From contig JAFXHL010000052.1 in assembly GCA_017536405.1 (NCBI GenBank), positions 25,849 to 89,848 of the forward strand: a DNA stretch of 64,000 nucleotides. Direction: 5' to 3'. The notes below the pieces were generated by a model that was not told the DNA's origin, ran no database searches, and saw only the letters and a program-made list of their open reading frames with translations. This DNA comes from Oscillospiraceae bacterium. Its GTDB lineage: Bacteria; Bacillota; Clostridia; Oscillospirales; Ruminococcaceae. Positions 17,986 to 26,726 of this stretch are shown here, piece after piece (the stretch's first letter is position 1; every line of letters begins with the position of its first letter). The translations under genes were made by a program, and so were the position numbers.

Positions 17986-18585
17986 TTGAAATACGATATT
18001 GAAAAATTCAAGAGCGTTCTTGAAGAAAGACTAAGCAAAAAAAGATACATTCATAGTATTAATGTAGCAGATAAGGCAAAAAAACTTGCTGAAATATGGG
18101 GTGCCGATGAAGAAAAAGCATATGTAGCAGGACTTCTTCATGACATATGTAAAGATATACCACATTCAGAACAGCGAAAACTTCTTGAACTTAGCAATAA
18201 AGATGTTACAGATGAAGAACTTATAATTCCTCAGTTGTGGCATGGGATAGCAGGGGAAGTTTATTGCAGAACGGTTCTTGAAATAGATGATGAGGATATA
18301 CTTAATTCGATAAGATTTCATACTGTTGCAAGAAAAGATATGACTTTGCTTGAAGAAATTATCTATTTAGCAGATCTTACATCAGCAGACAGGGATTATC
18401 CTGATGTTGATTATATGAGAAAACTTGTAAAAAAAGATATAGAAGAGTCTATGATTTATGCTTTGCAGTATTCCGTATCGGATGTTGTCAGAAGAAAATC
18501 TCTTTTGCCAAAGCACACAATAGAGGCATATAACAGATACATATATAATTCAAAGAAGGCGAGGAAAACGGATGACTCAGAATGA
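17986..18585 (+). CDS. yqeK: YqeK family HD-domain phosphohydrolase (TTG start)
   Basis: A 199-residue HD-domain protein; YqeK relatives hydrolyse diadenosine tetraphosphate and are nearly always found beside nadD. The metal-binding HD pair is in GLLHDICKDIP, with further ligands in LWHGIAGEVY, RFHTVAR and YLADLTSADRDYP. I chose TTG at 17986 as the start: GGAG at 17974-17977 lies eight bases before it and the conserved protein begins here. Longer frames would overlap nadD. It overlaps rsfS by 14 bases. Confidence 0.9.
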   Translation: MKYDIEKFKSVLEERLSKKRYIHSINVADKAKKLAEIWGADEEKAYVAGLLHDICKDIPHSEQRKLLELSNKDVTDEELIIPQLWHGIAGEVYCRTVLEIDDEDILNSIRFHTVARKDMTLLEEIIYLADLTSADRDYPDVDYMRKLVKKDIEESMIYALQYSVSDVVRRKSLLPKHTIEAYNRYIYNSKKARKTDDSE

Positions 18586-18931
18586 GATTATAGAAAAGAT
18601 TGTAACCGCTCTTGATAAAAAGAAAGCGGAAGATATAAAAGCTATCAATATACACGATTTGACAATTCTTGCAGATTACTTTATAATAGCAAGCGGGAAC
18701 AGTACAACTCAGACCAAGGCGCTGGCTGATGAAGTTGAATATCAGTTGTCACTTCTTGGTATAGAACCTACAAGAACAGAGGGACATTCAGGGTCTACGT
18801 GGATAATACTCGATTATTCTGATATCCTTGTTCATATCTTTTACAAAGAAACAAGAGAATTCTACTCGCTCGAACGACTATGGTCGGATGGTAAAGAGAT
18901 GGATATAAGTCATCTTGTTACAGCAAATTAA
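18572..18931 (+). CDS. rsfS: Ribosomal silencing factor RsfS
   Basis: RsfS binds L14 on the 50S subunit and blocks subunit joining when nutrients are short. The 119-residue protein has the family motif DLTILADYFIIASGNSTTQ and the conserved EGHSGSTWIILDYSDILVHIF region. The ATG lies within the end of yqeK, after GGCGAGGAAAACG. It ends a nadD-yqeK-rsfS group and is followed after 38 bases by leuS. Confidence 0.96.
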   Translation: MTQNEIIEKIVTALDKKKAEDIKAINIHDLTILADYFIIASGNSTTQTKALADEVEYQLSLLGIEPTRTEGHSGSTWIILDYSDILVHIFYKETREFYSLERLWSDGKEMDISHLVTAN

Positions 18932-18969
18932 AGTCAATTATAAAAAAATAACATAAAGGGTTGATAAGA

Positions 18970-20688
18970 ATGAAGTACGATTTTTTGAACATTGAAAAGA
19001 AATGGCAGAATTACTGGGATGAAAACAAAACATTCAATGCAGTAATAGACCGCAGTAAACCTAAATTTTACGGGCTCGTAGAGTTTCCATATCCTTCAGG
19101 GGCGGGAATGCACGTAGGTCATATCAAGGCTTATTCAGGACTTGAAGTCGTATGCCGTAAAAAACGTTTAGAGGGATATAATGTTCTTTTTCCTATAGGA
19201 TTTGACGCTTACGGTCTTCCTACAGAAAATACGGCGATAAAGACAGGAACACATCCTCGTAAGGTAACTGACAATAATATCGAAAAGTTCACAAGCCAGC
19301 TTAAAAGAGTAGGATTTTCATTCGACTGGGACAGAGTAATTGATACTACTGAAGAAGATTACTACAAATGGACACAGTGGATTTTCCTTAAAATGTTTGA
19401 AAACGGACTTGTTTTCAGAGATAAGACACTCGTAAATTACTGCCCCAGTTGTAAGGTTGTTCTTTCAAACGAAGATTCACAGGGTGGTAAGTGCGATATC
19501 TGTCATACCAATATTGTTCAGAAGACTAAAGAAGTATGGTATCTCAGAATTACAGAATATGCTGATAAGCTTCTGGAAGGACTCGGAAAAGTAGATTATC
19601 TTCCTATGATTAAACTTCAGCAGGAAAACTGGATAGGTCGTTCAACAGGAGCTTTTGTAAATTTTGATATTAAGGGTATTGACGAAAAACTCAGAATTTA
19701 CACTACTCGTCCTGATACACTCTACGGCGTAACATTTATGGTTATCGCTCCTGAACATCCTATTATTGAAAAATATCGTGATAAAATCACAAATATTGAT
19801 GCTCTTGATGAATACAAGAAGGAATGTTCTCTTAAGAGTGAATTTGAAAGAACTCAGCTTGTTAAGGATAAAACAGGTGTGAGAATAGAGGGACTCTCTG
19901 CAATCAATCCTATTACAGAGAAAGAAATTCCTGTCTATATTTCAGACTATGTTATGATGGGTTATGGTACAGGTGCTATTATGGCAGTTCCTGCACATGA
20001 CTCAAGAGACTATGATTTTGCTAAAAAATTCGGAATTGATATAATCGAAGTAATCAAGGGCGGGGACATTTCAAAGGAAGCCTATACAGGCGATGGAGAA
20101 ATGGTAAACTCAGGCGTCCTTGATGGAATAAGCAATAAAAAGGATGCTATCGAAAAGATGCTTTCTGTTCTTGCTGAAAAGGGATGCGGTGAAAAGGGCG
20201 TTCAGTATAAGATGAAAGACTGGGCATTCAATCGTCAGAGATACTGGGGTGAACCTATTCCCATAGTTCATTGTCCTGAATGTGGAATAGTTCCTGTTCC
20301 TTATGAAGAACTTCCTTTAAGACTTCCTCCTGTTGATGATTTCAGACCCGGAACAGACGGGGAAAGCCCTCTTGCTAAGATTGATTCATTTGTGAATTGC
20401 AAATGCCCTAAGTGTGGTAAGGATGCAAAACGTGAAACAGATACAATGCCTCAGTGGGCAGGTTCATCATGGTATTTCCTTCGTTATTGTGATCCTAAAA
20501 ATGCTGAAGCGCTTGCTTCAAAGGAAGCACTTGATTACTGGATGCCTGTTGACTGGTATAATGGTGGTATGGAACATGTTACAAGACACCTTATCTATTC
20601 TCGTTTCTGGCATAAGTTCCTTTATGATATAGGCGCTGTTACAACAGAAGAACCTATTCAAAGAGAACTGCTCAGGGCCTTGTTTTAG
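18970..20688 (+). CDS. leuS: Leucyl-tRNA synthetase, N-terminal part (frameshifted)
   Basis: LeuS charges tRNA-Leu. This frame holds residues 1-564 of a normal enzyme: the HIGH-type motif [14 protein letters not shown], a zinc-binding cysteine set (CPSCKVVL...CDICH), the CP1 editing domain ([12 protein letters not shown] and [13 protein letters not shown]) and the [14 protein letters not shown] region. After Gln at 20659-20661 the frame is lost, because the sequence reads CAAAGAGAACT where CAAAAGAGAACT would continue the protein. A stop comes after eight foreign codons. The KMSKS motif and anticodon-binding domain continue in the other frame. The start ATG 18970 follows AAAGGG. Only 38 bases separate it from rsfS, so no T-box leader is present. 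Confidence 0.92.
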   Translation: MKYDFLNIEKKWQNYWDENKTFNAVIDRSKPKFYGLVEFPYPSGAGMHVGHIKAYSGLEVVCRKKRLEGYNVLFPIGFDAYGLPTENTAIKTGTHPRKVTDNNIEKFTSQLKRVGFSFDWDRVIDTTEEDYYKWTQWIFLKMFENGLVFRDKTLVNYCPSCKVVLSNEDSQGGKCDICHTNIVQKTKEVWYLRITEYADKLLEGLGKVDYLPMIKLQQENWIGRSTGAFVNFDIKGIDEKLRIYTTRPDTLYGVTFMVIAPEHPIIEKYRDKITNIDALDEYKKECSLKSEFERTQLVKDKTGVRIEGLSAINPITEKEIPVYISDYVMMGYGTGAIMAVPAHDSRDYDFAKKFGIDIIEVIKGGDISKEAYTGDGEMVNSGVLDGISNKKDAIEKMLSVLAEKGCGEKGVQYKMKDWAFNRQRYWGEPIPIVHCPECGIVPVPYEELPLRLPPVDDFRPGTDGESPLAKIDSFVNCKCPKCGKDAKRETDTMPQWAGSSWYFLRYCDPKNAEALASKEALDYWMPVDWYNGGMEHVTRHLIYSRFWHKFLYDIGAVTTEEPIQRELLRALF

Positions 20689-20705
20689 GACCCGATGGCG
20701 TTAAG

Positions 20706-21374
20706 ATGAGTAAGTCAAGAGGAAACGTTATAGACCCTAATGATGTTGTTGATGAATATGGTGCAGATGTTTTAAGAGTTTATGTTCTCTTTATGGGAGA
20801 TTATGAACAGGCAGCTCCCTGGAGTGAAAACAGTATGAAGGGATGTAAGAGATTCCTTGATAGAATATGGGCACTTCAGGATAAAATCGTTGATGGTGAT
20901 GGATATCGCCCTGAACTCAGAGCAGCTATGCACAGAACTATTAAGAAGGTATCAAAGGATATCGAAGATATGAAGTTCAATACAGCGGTTGCTGCTATGA
21001 TGACTTTAATCAATAATATTTACGATATTGGAACAATAAACAGAGCGGAATACAGAGATTTGCTTATTATGCTCAATCCTTTTGCACCTCATATTACAGA
21101 AGAAATCTATGAATTATGCGGATTCGGCGGATATGTTCATGACGCAAAGTGGGTTGAATATAACGAAGAGTTCTGCATCGAAGATACAATCGAAATAGCA
21201 GTTCAGGTCAATGGTAAACTCAGAGGAACAGTTATGATTGCATCGGATGCAGAAAAGGATGATGTTATTGCAATTGCTAAATCAGATGCGAAAATTGCTG
21301 ATTTTATAGCAGGAAAGGACATTGTTAAGGAAATTTATGTTCCTAAGAAACTTGTAAATATCGTTGTTAAGTAA
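20706..21374 (+). CDS. leuS: Leucyl-tRNA synthetase, C-terminal part (frameshifted)
   Basis: This frame carries the rest of leuS. Conserved coding begins at 20661 ([19 protein letters not shown]), so KMSKS, the catalytic loop that stabilises the adenylate, is here. The anticodon-binding domain and the C-terminal segment ending VPKKLVNIVVK follow. ATG 20706 is simply the first Met in the frame and has no ribosome binding site, so it is unlikely to be a true start. Joined across a restored A near 20660, the two parts give about 801 residues, the normal size of bacterial LeuS. A sequencing or assembly error in a run of A is the simplest cause. Confidence 0.9.
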   Translation: MSKSRGNVIDPNDVVDEYGADVLRVYVLFMGDYEQAAPWSENSMKGCKRFLDRIWALQDKIVDGDGYRPELRAAMHRTIKKVSKDIEDMKFNTAVAAMMTLINNIYDIGTINRAEYRDLLIMLNPFAPHITEEIYELCGFGGYVHDAKWVEYNEEFCIEDTIEIAVQVNGKLRGTVMIASDAEKDDVIAIAKSDAKIADFIAGKDIVKEIYVPKKLVNIVVK

Positions 21375-21389
21375 TTTTTAAAAAACCAC

Positions 21390-21419
21390 TTGACAATTTA
21401 TATGGTTATGGTGTATAAT
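21390..21419 (+). promoter_or_regulatory. Promoter of rpsU
   Basis: TTGACA at 21390-21395 and TATAAT at 21414-21419 with an 18-base spacer. Transcription would start near 21426, leaving a 5' untranslated region of about 105 bases in which a short TATCAGA/TCTGGTA hairpin can form. Confidence 0.85.
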
Positions 21420-21531
21420 AATTTTTGTATCATCGAGATATGAATATTTTGTTACCATAATTTGATGCTTATAGTATCAGATTTTTCTGGTATATAATCC
21501 TCTGTCAAATGGCAAAGGGAGGGAATGAGAA

Positions 21532-21708
21532 ATGGCAGAAATCCGTGTTGGTAAGAACGAATCACTTGACACAGCACTCAAGCGTTTTAAGAGAAGCTGC
21601 GCTAAAGATGGCGTAATAGCTGAAGTTCGTAAAAGAGAACACTATGAAAAGCCTTCGGTTAAGCGTAAGAAGAAGTCCGAAGCTGCGCGTAAGCGTAAGT
21701 ACAACTAA
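21532..21708 (+). CDS. rpsU: 30S ribosomal protein S21
   Basis: A 58-residue basic protein of the 30S subunit that helps base-pairing with the mRNA ribosome binding site. The sequence opens [20 protein letters not shown] and ends in the basic tail [15 protein letters not shown], both diagnostic of S21. GGGAGGGAATGAGAA precedes the ATG. It has its own consensus promoter and terminator, so it is expressed as a single-gene unit between leuS and the YqeG-like gene. Its small size makes it easy to miss. Confidence 0.97.
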   Translation: MAEIRVGKNESLDTALKRFKRSCAKDGVIAEVRKREHYEKPSVKRKKKSEAARKRKYN

Positions 21709-21716
21709 CAATGAGG

Positions 21717-21744
21717 GCGAGCAGTTTTTCTCTGCTCGCTTTTT
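21717..21744 (+). terminator. Terminator of rpsU
   Basis: GCGAGCAG pairs perfectly with CTGCTCGC around TTTTTCT, followed by five T. It lies eight bases after the rpsU stop. Confidence 0.92.
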
Positions 21745-21764
21745 CATTATGAGGAGAATTTGAA

Positions 21765-22274
21765 ATGCTGTTTAAACCTACTTTTGTTTTTAATACAGTA
21801 ACCGAGATAACATCCGCTTTTCTTAAACAGAATGGCATAAAGGGACTTATTCTGGATTTGGATAACACATTAACCACGCATAATAATCCTAAGCCACCTA
21901 AATATATCATTGCCTGGATAAATGCAATGAAGAGTGCTGATATTCCACTTGTTATTGTTTCAAATAATAAATATGATAGAGTAAGACCTTTTGCTCAGAT
22001 GTTACAACTTCCGTTTATTTCAGATGGTGCAAAGCCTCTTACCAAGGGGATTGATGAAGCCAGAAAGGCTATGCGTCTTTCGAAAAATGAAGTTGCAATA
22101 GTCGGGGATCAGATTTTTACAGATATGCTTGGGGCGAATATAAAAAGAATGCCGACTATTTATGTTTATCCTATTGAACTGGAAGATGGGTTGTTTTTTA
22201 GATTCAAACGTGTTCTTGAAACACCGTTTCTTCCAAGAAAACACGATTTCAAATCAAGGAGAAAAAAAGCATGA
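21765..22274 (+). CDS. YqeG family HAD IIIA-type phosphatase
   Basis: A 169-residue HAD-superfamily protein. Motif I is LILDLDNTLTTHNNP, with the two aspartates, motif II is VIVSNNKYDRV and motif III is VAIVGDQIFTDMLGANI. The lack of a cap domain and the length fit the YqeG group, which in Bacillus sits near aroE/yqeH; relatives include mitochondrial phosphatidylglycerophosphate phosphatase. In this organism it lies between rpsU and an endonuclease IV-like gene, which it overlaps by four bases. GAGGAGAATTTGAA precedes the start. Confidence 0.9.
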   Translation: MLFKPTFVFNTVTEITSAFLKQNGIKGLILDLDNTLTTHNNPKPPKYIIAWINAMKSADIPLVIVSNNKYDRVRPFAQMLQLPFISDGAKPLTKGIDEARKAMRLSKNEVAIVGDQIFTDMLGANIKRMPTIYVYPIELEDGLFFRFKRVLETPFLPRKHDFKSRRKKA

Positions 22275-23125
22275 CAGCTATTTTCGGACCTGCAGGTACT
22301 CCTGAAGATTTTAAAATCAAGGGGTATAAGAATTCTCTGGATGTTCCTGATTATCTTTGCGAAATGGGACTTGATTGTTTTGAATATCAATGCGGACAGG
22401 GAGTAAGAATAAAAGAAGAACTCGCGAGAAATATCGCTGATAAAGCGAAAGAAAAGAATATTACAATGTCTCTTCATGCACCTTATTTTATTTCTCTTTC
22501 AAGCATTGAAAAAGAAAAAAGGGATAAAAGTATAGATTATATTCTTCAGAGTGCCAGAGCGGTTGATTGGCTTGGTGGCACAAGAATAGTCATACATTCT
22601 GGCTCTTGTTCTAAAATATCACGAGAAGAAGCACTTTTTTTCGCAAAAGATACTTTGAAAAGAGCAAGAGAGGCACTTGTTTCAGAAGGACTTTCTCATA
22701 TAAGATGTTGTCCCGAAACTATGGGTAAAGTTAATCAACTCGGCAATCTTGATGAGGTTATGGAACTCTGTCTGGTTGATGAAAGTTTTATACCTTGTAT
22801 AGATTTTGGTCATCTTAACGCAAGGACTTTTGGTAATTCAAAAACAAGAGAAGATTACGAATTGATACTTAAAACTATTGAAAATAAACTCGGGAAATCA
22901 AGACTTAACGAATTCCATTCTCATTTCAGTAAGATAGAATATACAGAAAATGGCGGAGAAAAACGCCATCTTACATTTGAGGATACGGTTTACGGACCTG
23001 AATATGAGCCTTTGATGGAACTTGTTTATAGATATGGAATATCACCGACTTTTATCTGTGAAAGTGCAGGAACACAAGGAATAGATGCAAAATCTATGAA
23101 AGATTATTATATGAACTTGAGATAG
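22271..23125 (+). CDS. Endonuclease IV-like TIM-barrel protein
   Basis: A 284-residue member of the AP endonuclease family 2 fold. Metal-site-type residues are seen in order: His in SLHAPYF, His in RIVIHSGS, Glu in RCCPETMGK, Asp and His in CIDFGHLNAR, His in NEFHSHFSKIEY, and a final Glu in FICESAGTQG. This matches the three-metal site of deoxyribonuclease IV, so DNA abasic-site cleavage is likely. The overall sequence is closer to the shorter clostridial branch than to classical Nfo, so sugar isomerase-like activity cannot be excluded. It overlaps the YqeG-like gene by four bases and precedes aroQ by 17. Confidence 0.8.
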   Translation: MTAIFGPAGTPEDFKIKGYKNSLDVPDYLCEMGLDCFEYQCGQGVRIKEELARNIADKAKEKNITMSLHAPYFISLSSIEKEKRDKSIDYILQSARAVDWLGGTRIVIHSGSCSKISREEALFFAKDTLKRAREALVSEGLSHIRCCPETMGKVNQLGNLDEVMELCLVDESFIPCIDFGHLNARTFGNSKTREDYELILKTIENKLGKSRLNEFHSHFSKIEYTENGGEKRHLTFEDTVYGPEYEPLMELVYRYGISPTFICESAGTQGIDAKSMKDYYMNLR

Positions 23126-23142
23126 TTTCAGGAGGCATTTTT

Positions 23143-23583
23143 ATGAAAATTCTTATCATTAACGGGCCTAATATCAATCTCACCGGAATGCGCGAAAAGG
23201 GAATTTATGGCAGCGAAACTTATTCCGATATATGCGAATATCTTTACGATTATTCAAAATCAAAGGGAATTGAAACAGAAATTATTCAGACTAATCACGA
23301 AGGTGAGATTATAGATAAGATTCATTCTGCTCTGGGTGTTTACGATGGCATAGTAATTAATGCTGGCGCCTATACTCATTATAGCTATGCTATAAGAGAT
23401 GCTATATCAGCCGTTAATATTCCTTGCATAGAAGTTCATTTCAGCAATATCCACGGCAGAGATGAATTCAGAACAAAATCTGTAATTGCTCCTGTTTGTA
23501 AAGGACAGATAGCAGGATTTGGAAAGTACAGTTACTGTCTTGCTATTGATGCTCTTTTGGATATCAAGGGGGTAAAAGCATGA
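23143..23583 (+). CDS. aroQ: 3-dehydroquinate dehydratase, type II
   Basis: AroQ dehydrates 3-dehydroquinate to 3-dehydroshikimate, the third step of the shikimate pathway. The 146-residue length and the signatures ILIINGPNINLTGMREKGIYG (N-terminus), QTNHEGEIIDKIH, NAGAYTHYSYAIRDA and IEVHFSNIHGRDEFR identify the type II dodecameric enzyme. The catalytic Tyr of type II enzymes is in the EKGIYG loop and the His in EVHFSNIH. GGAGGCATTTTT precedes the start. Its last bases overlap the start of the Xaa-Pro peptidase gene by four, the arrangement aroQ-pepP-efp being common in Firmicutes. Confidence 0.97.
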   Translation: MKILIINGPNINLTGMREKGIYGSETYSDICEYLYDYSKSKGIETEIIQTNHEGEIIDKIHSALGVYDGIVINAGAYTHYSYAIRDAISAVNIPCIEVHFSNIHGRDEFRTKSVIAPVCKGQIAGFGKYSYCLAIDALLDIKGVKA

Positions 23584-24686
23584 AGGATGCACCATATGTA
23601 GGGAATTATGTTCATTCTTTATATGATAAATGCTATAAATATGTTGATTGTATAATACTTACATCTGATACAAATATAAGATATTTTACAGAAGCAAATA
23701 TTTCAGAGGCTATTTTTGTGGCCGCTCGTACAGGCGCGTGGTGTTATCTTTTTGTAGATTCCAGATATTATGAAGATGCTTGTCGTGAAGCAATGAATTG
23801 CGAGGTTGTTCTTCGTAAGAATATAAAAAAACAACTCTCTGAGTGCTTTGAAAAACATGGTGTTACAAGAATAGGAATAGAAGCAGAACACCTTACTGTA
23901 AGCAAATTTGTAGATCTTAAAATGAATTTCCCGAAAATAGAAATACTTGATAGTAATTTTGTGAGTTCAGGAATTGAAGTAATACGAACCAATAAGACCG
24001 ATTCTGAACTGAATAAAATTCATAAAGCTCAGCTTATTTCAGAACAAGCACTTGATTCTCTTATAAAAAACGATATCAGAGAGGGTGTATCTGAACGTTA
24101 TCTTGCTGCAAAGTATTATGAATATATTTCAAGATTCGGTGCTGAAAAAACAGCTTTTGATACAATAGTTCTGTTTGGAAGCAATTCATCCAAACCCCAT
24201 GGGGTTCCTTCAAACAGGACATTGAAAAAAGGAACTAATATTCTTATCGACTGCGGTGCTAAATATTACGGATATTGTAGTGATATGACACGAAATATCT
24301 TTTTTGGAACACCAACTGATAAATATCTTAATGTCTATAATATTGTTCTTGAAGCACAGAAAAGAGCGATTGAAAAAGTGGCTTTTGAAGCAAGACTTGA
24401 AGATATCGATGCTGCAGCAAGAGATTATATAAAAGAACAGGGATATGGAGATAAATTCGGACATGCCACAGGACATGGTGTCGGGATGGACATTCACGAG
24501 TACCCATCTATTGCACCACAAGAACCATGCGTTCATCCGATTATTGAGGATAGAATGGTAGTTACTATAGAACCGGGAATATATCTTCCTGGTAATTTTG
24601 GTGTTAGAATAGAAGATTTAATCGCTGTCAAGAAAGATAAAGTATATAATCTGACGAATTTTTCTAAAGAATTGATTGTTTTGTAA
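23580..24686 (+). CDS. Xaa-Pro aminopeptidase (M24 family)
   Basis: A 368-residue metallopeptidase of clan MG that removes N-terminal residues from peptides with proline in the second position. The creatinase-like N-domain (1-130) is followed by the pita-bread catalytic domain with all five metal ligands visible: the two Asp in LIDCGAKYYGYCSDMTRNIF, His in GHATGHGVGMDIHEYP, Glu in VVTIEPGIYLPG, and Glu in GVRIEDLI. It lies between aroQ and efp. In the same position in Bacillus subtilis, yqhT occupies the slot, which supports the call. No export signal is seen, so it acts in the cytoplasm. Confidence 0.94.
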   Translation: MKDAPYVGNYVHSLYDKCYKYVDCIILTSDTNIRYFTEANISEAIFVAARTGAWCYLFVDSRYYEDACREAMNCEVVLRKNIKKQLSECFEKHGVTRIGIEAEHLTVSKFVDLKMNFPKIEILDSNFVSSGIEVIRTNKTDSELNKIHKAQLISEQALDSLIKNDIREGVSERYLAAKYYEYISRFGAEKTAFDTIVLFGSNSSKPHGVPSNRTLKKGTNILIDCGAKYYGYCSDMTRNIFFGTPTDKYLNVYNIVLEAQKRAIEKVAFEARLEDIDAAARDYIKEQGYGDKFGHATGHGVGMDIHEYPSIAPQEPCVHPIIEDRMVVTIEPGIYLPGNFGVRIEDLIAVKKDKVYNLTNFSKELIVL

Positions 24687-24693
24687 AAAATAC

Positions 24694-24722
24694 TTGATTT
24701 TTTATATAAAATGAAGTACAAT
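24694..24722 (+). promoter_or_regulatory. Probable promoter of efp
   Basis: TTGATT at 24694-24699 and TACAAT at 24717-24722 are 17 bases apart, in the 70-base gap before efp. Both boxes are one to two bases off consensus. Confidence 0.6.
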
Positions 24723-24756
24723 AATAATATTAAATTATGACATACGGAGGTTTCTT

Positions 24757-25314
24757 ATGATTACAGCAGGAGATTTCAGAAACGGAGTTACTTTCGAAGA
24801 AGACGGAAATGTTCTCCAGATTGTTGAATTTCAGCATGTTAAGCCCGGTAAAGGCGCAGCATTTGTAAGAACAAAGATCAAAAACGTTATTACAGGTGCA
24901 GTAATTGAAAAGAGTTATATCCCTTCAGCAAAATTCCCTACAGCTTTTGTTGAAAGAAAGGATATGGAATATTCTTATTCTGATGGAGATCTTTACTATT
25001 TTATGGACTCTGAAACATATGAACAGGTTCCTATCAGCTCATCAGAACTTTCAGACAACTTCAAGTTCGTTAAGGAACAGATGGTATGTAAAGTTTGCTC
25101 ATACAAGGGCAAGGTATTCGCTGTTGAACCCCCCAACTTTGTTGAACTTGTTGTAACAGAAACAGACCCTGGATTCAAGGGTGATACTGCTACAAACGCA
25201 ACAAAGCCTGCAGTTCTTGAAACAGGCGCTGAAATTAAAGTTCCTCTTTTCATCGATCAGGGCGAAACAATCAGAATCGACACTCGTACAGGCGAGTACA
25301 TGGAAAGAGTTTAA
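24757..25314 (+). CDS. efp: Translation elongation factor P
   Basis: EF-P rescues ribosomes stalled at polyproline runs. The 185-residue protein has the three-domain EF-P build: N-terminal KOW-like domain ([13 protein letters not shown]), the loop [10 protein letters not shown] with Lys32 at the position that is modified in many bacteria, and the C-terminal OB domains ending in the signature [34 protein letters not shown] precedes the start. No EpmA/EpmB or deoxyhypusine-like modifying gene is in the window, so the modification state of Lys32 is unknown. Confidence 0.98.
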   Translation: MITAGDFRNGVTFEEDGNVLQIVEFQHVKPGKGAAFVRTKIKNVITGAVIEKSYIPSAKFPTAFVERKDMEYSYSDGDLYYFMDSETYEQVPISSSELSDNFKFVKEQMVCKVCSYKGKVFAVEPPNFVELVVTETDPGFKGDTATNATKPAVLETGAEIKVPLFIDQGETIRIDTRTGEYMERV

Positions 25315-25348
25315 TTCTATTATTGATTTTTAATAAGGAGGCAATATT

Positions 25349-25780
25349 ATGAGTCTTACAGAAAAAGTTGCTTATCTTAATGGTCTTATGTCAGGTCTTG
25401 ATATAAACGATTCAACATCTGAAGGTAAGGTTTTACTTCAGATGGCTGATATTCTTTCAGAAATGGCTGATGTTATCGAAGGAGTTCAGGATGAAATCGA
25501 CGAAATCACAGAACTTGTTGATACAATCGATCAGGATCTTGGCGATGTAGAAGAAGATCTTTACGGTGATGATTGTGATTGCGACTGTGATTGTTGCGAT
25601 GATGATTGCGATTGTGATTGCGCAGATGACGATTTCCTTTATGAAGTTGTTTGCCCGAGTTGCGGAGATTCAATCTGTCTCGACGAGTATATGATTGAAG
25701 ACGGATCCATCAACTGTCCTAATTGCAATGAACTTCTTGAATTCGATCTTGAAGAATGCGATTGTGAAGATTGCGAATAA
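25349..25780 (+). CDS. CD1247 N-terminal domain protein with Asp-Cys repeats and zinc ribbon
   Basis: A 143-residue very acidic protein. Residues 1-70 are helical (MSLTEKVAYLNGLMSGLDIND onward, with heptad-like VIEGVQDEIDEITELVDTI) and match what I recall of the CD1247 N-terminal domain found in Clostridia. A run of alternating Asp and Cys follows (DCDCDCCDDDCDCDC), then a Cys4 zinc-ribbon-like unit (CPSCGDSICLD...CPNCNELLEF) and a Cys-rich acidic tail. Metal binding is likely; function is unknown. AAGGAGGCAATATT precedes the start. It follows efp by 34 bases and may be cotranscribed; the next element is the FMN riboswitch. Confidence 0.8.
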   Translation: MSLTEKVAYLNGLMSGLDINDSTSEGKVLLQMADILSEMADVIEGVQDEIDEITELVDTIDQDLGDVEEDLYGDDCDCDCDCCDDDCDCDCADDDFLYEVVCPSCGDSICLDEYMIEDGSINCPNCNELLEFDLEECDCEDCE

Positions 25781-25807
25781 TATTGCATATAATTAAATAT
25801 TGATACT

Positions 25808-25928
25808 TGTTTCAGGGCGAGGTGAAATTCCTCACTGGTAGTAATGCCTAAAAAGGTTAGTCTACGAGCGCTTGCGCAGAATCGGTTGGATTCCGATACC
25901 AACGGTAAAGTCCGGATTGAAGAAACAA
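25808..25928 (+). promoter_or_regulatory. FMN riboswitch (RFN element)
   Basis: The conserved core is plain: AGGGCGAGGTGAAATTCC, CACTGGTAGTAATGCC, AGTCTACGAGCG, ACCAACGGTAAAGTCCGGAT and the closing GAAGAAAC, with TTGTTTC at 25808 pairing with GAAACAA at the 3' end as stem P1. A terminator follows at 25953 and then ribU, so FMN should switch off riboflavin uptake by transcription termination. Confidence 0.97.
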
Positions 25929-25952
25929 AAATAGGCGATTTATTGTCTGTTT

Positions 25953-25992
25953 GCGCCCGCAAGGTATATTTGCGGGCGCTTTTTATTTTTTA
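25953..25992 (+). terminator. Expression-platform terminator of the FMN riboswitch
   Basis: GCGCCCGCAA pairs with TTGCGGGCGC around a short loop, followed by TTTTTATTTTTT. It lies 16 bases before the ribU start. Confidence 0.92.
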
Positions 25993-26007
25993 GAGGTGAT
26001 AGAGTAT

Positions 26008-26673
26008 ATGAAAAATGAAAAACTCAAAAAAATGATTGTCCTTTCAATGTTGGCAGCAATTTCTTATCTTACTGTATTTCTGATAAGAATACCATTCATT
26101 CCTGCGGTTGATTTCCTTAAATATGAGGCAAAGGATGTTATCATAGCAATATCGGGATTTTTATACGGACCTTTATCTGCATCTTTGGTATCTGTGGTTG
26201 TTTCTTTTATAGAAATGCTTACAATAAGCAGTACAGGACCATACGGACTTATTATGAACATTTTTTCAACACTTTCGTTTGTCCTTCCTGCATCAATAAT
26301 ATATAAACGCAAAAAATCCATAAATTCTGCAGTTATAGGGCTTTGTGCGGGCGTAGTTGTAATGACGCTTGCTATGCTTATGTGGAACTATTTTATAACT
26401 CCACTATATCTTAAAGTTCCGACAGAAGTAGTTGTCGGTTTGATGTTGCCCGGATTTTTACCATTTAATCTTATAAAAGCACTTATCAATGCGGTTATTA
26501 CATTTATTCTCTATAAGCCTCTTGTTAAAATACTCAGAAAAGCAAAGCTTATGCCTAAACAGGAAGAACCTGAAAACTCTGAAAAGAAATCAGCATTACT
26601 TTTCAATATAATAGCGGTTCTTGTTCTTATTGTACTTGTTGGGATTATTATTGCTATTAAATTTCTGAAATAA
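26008..26673 (+). CDS. ribU: Riboflavin ECF transporter S component RibU
   Basis: A 221-residue membrane protein with about six hydrophobic segments (for example MIVLSMLAAISYLTVFLI, AVIGLCAGVVVMTLAMLMW, LLFNIIAVLVLIVLVGIII at the C-terminus). The pattern FIPAVDFLKYEAKDVIIAISGFLYGP is the RibU signature involved in riboflavin binding. It would work with the shared ECF energy-coupling module, whose genes are not in this window. The upstream FMN riboswitch independently supports riboflavin as the substrate. Start 26008 follows AGAGGTGATAGAGTAT; the longer frame starting at 25951 would run through the riboswitch terminator and is rejected. Confidence 0.95.
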   Translation: MKNEKLKKMIVLSMLAAISYLTVFLIRIPFIPAVDFLKYEAKDVIIAISGFLYGPLSASLVSVVVSFIEMLTISSTGPYGLIMNIFSTLSFVLPASIIYKRKKSINSAVIGLCAGVVVMTLAMLMWNYFITPLYLKVPTEVVVGLMLPGFLPFNLIKALINAVITFILYKPLVKILRKAKLMPKQEEPENSEKKSALLFNIIAVLVLIVLVGIIIAIKFLK

Positions 26674-26678
26674 TTCTA

Positions 26679-26707
26679 TTGACATAACTTGACCTATATA
26701 GTATAAT
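26679..26707 (+). promoter_or_regulatory. Promoter of the SAM riboswitch-metK unit
   Basis: TTGACA at 26679-26684 and TATAAT at 26702-26707 with a 17-base spacer, just upstream of the riboswitch. Confidence 0.9.
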
Positions 26708-26726
26708 AATCTTGAAAATTGAATAG

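Noticed and set aside
18932..18969. T-box leader for leuS
   Set aside because: Only 38 bases separate rsfS and leuS, far too few for a T-box.
20651..20710. Programmed frameshift in leuS
   Set aside because: No slippery heptamer or downstream pseudoknot is evident and LeuS is not known to use one; a lost A is simpler.
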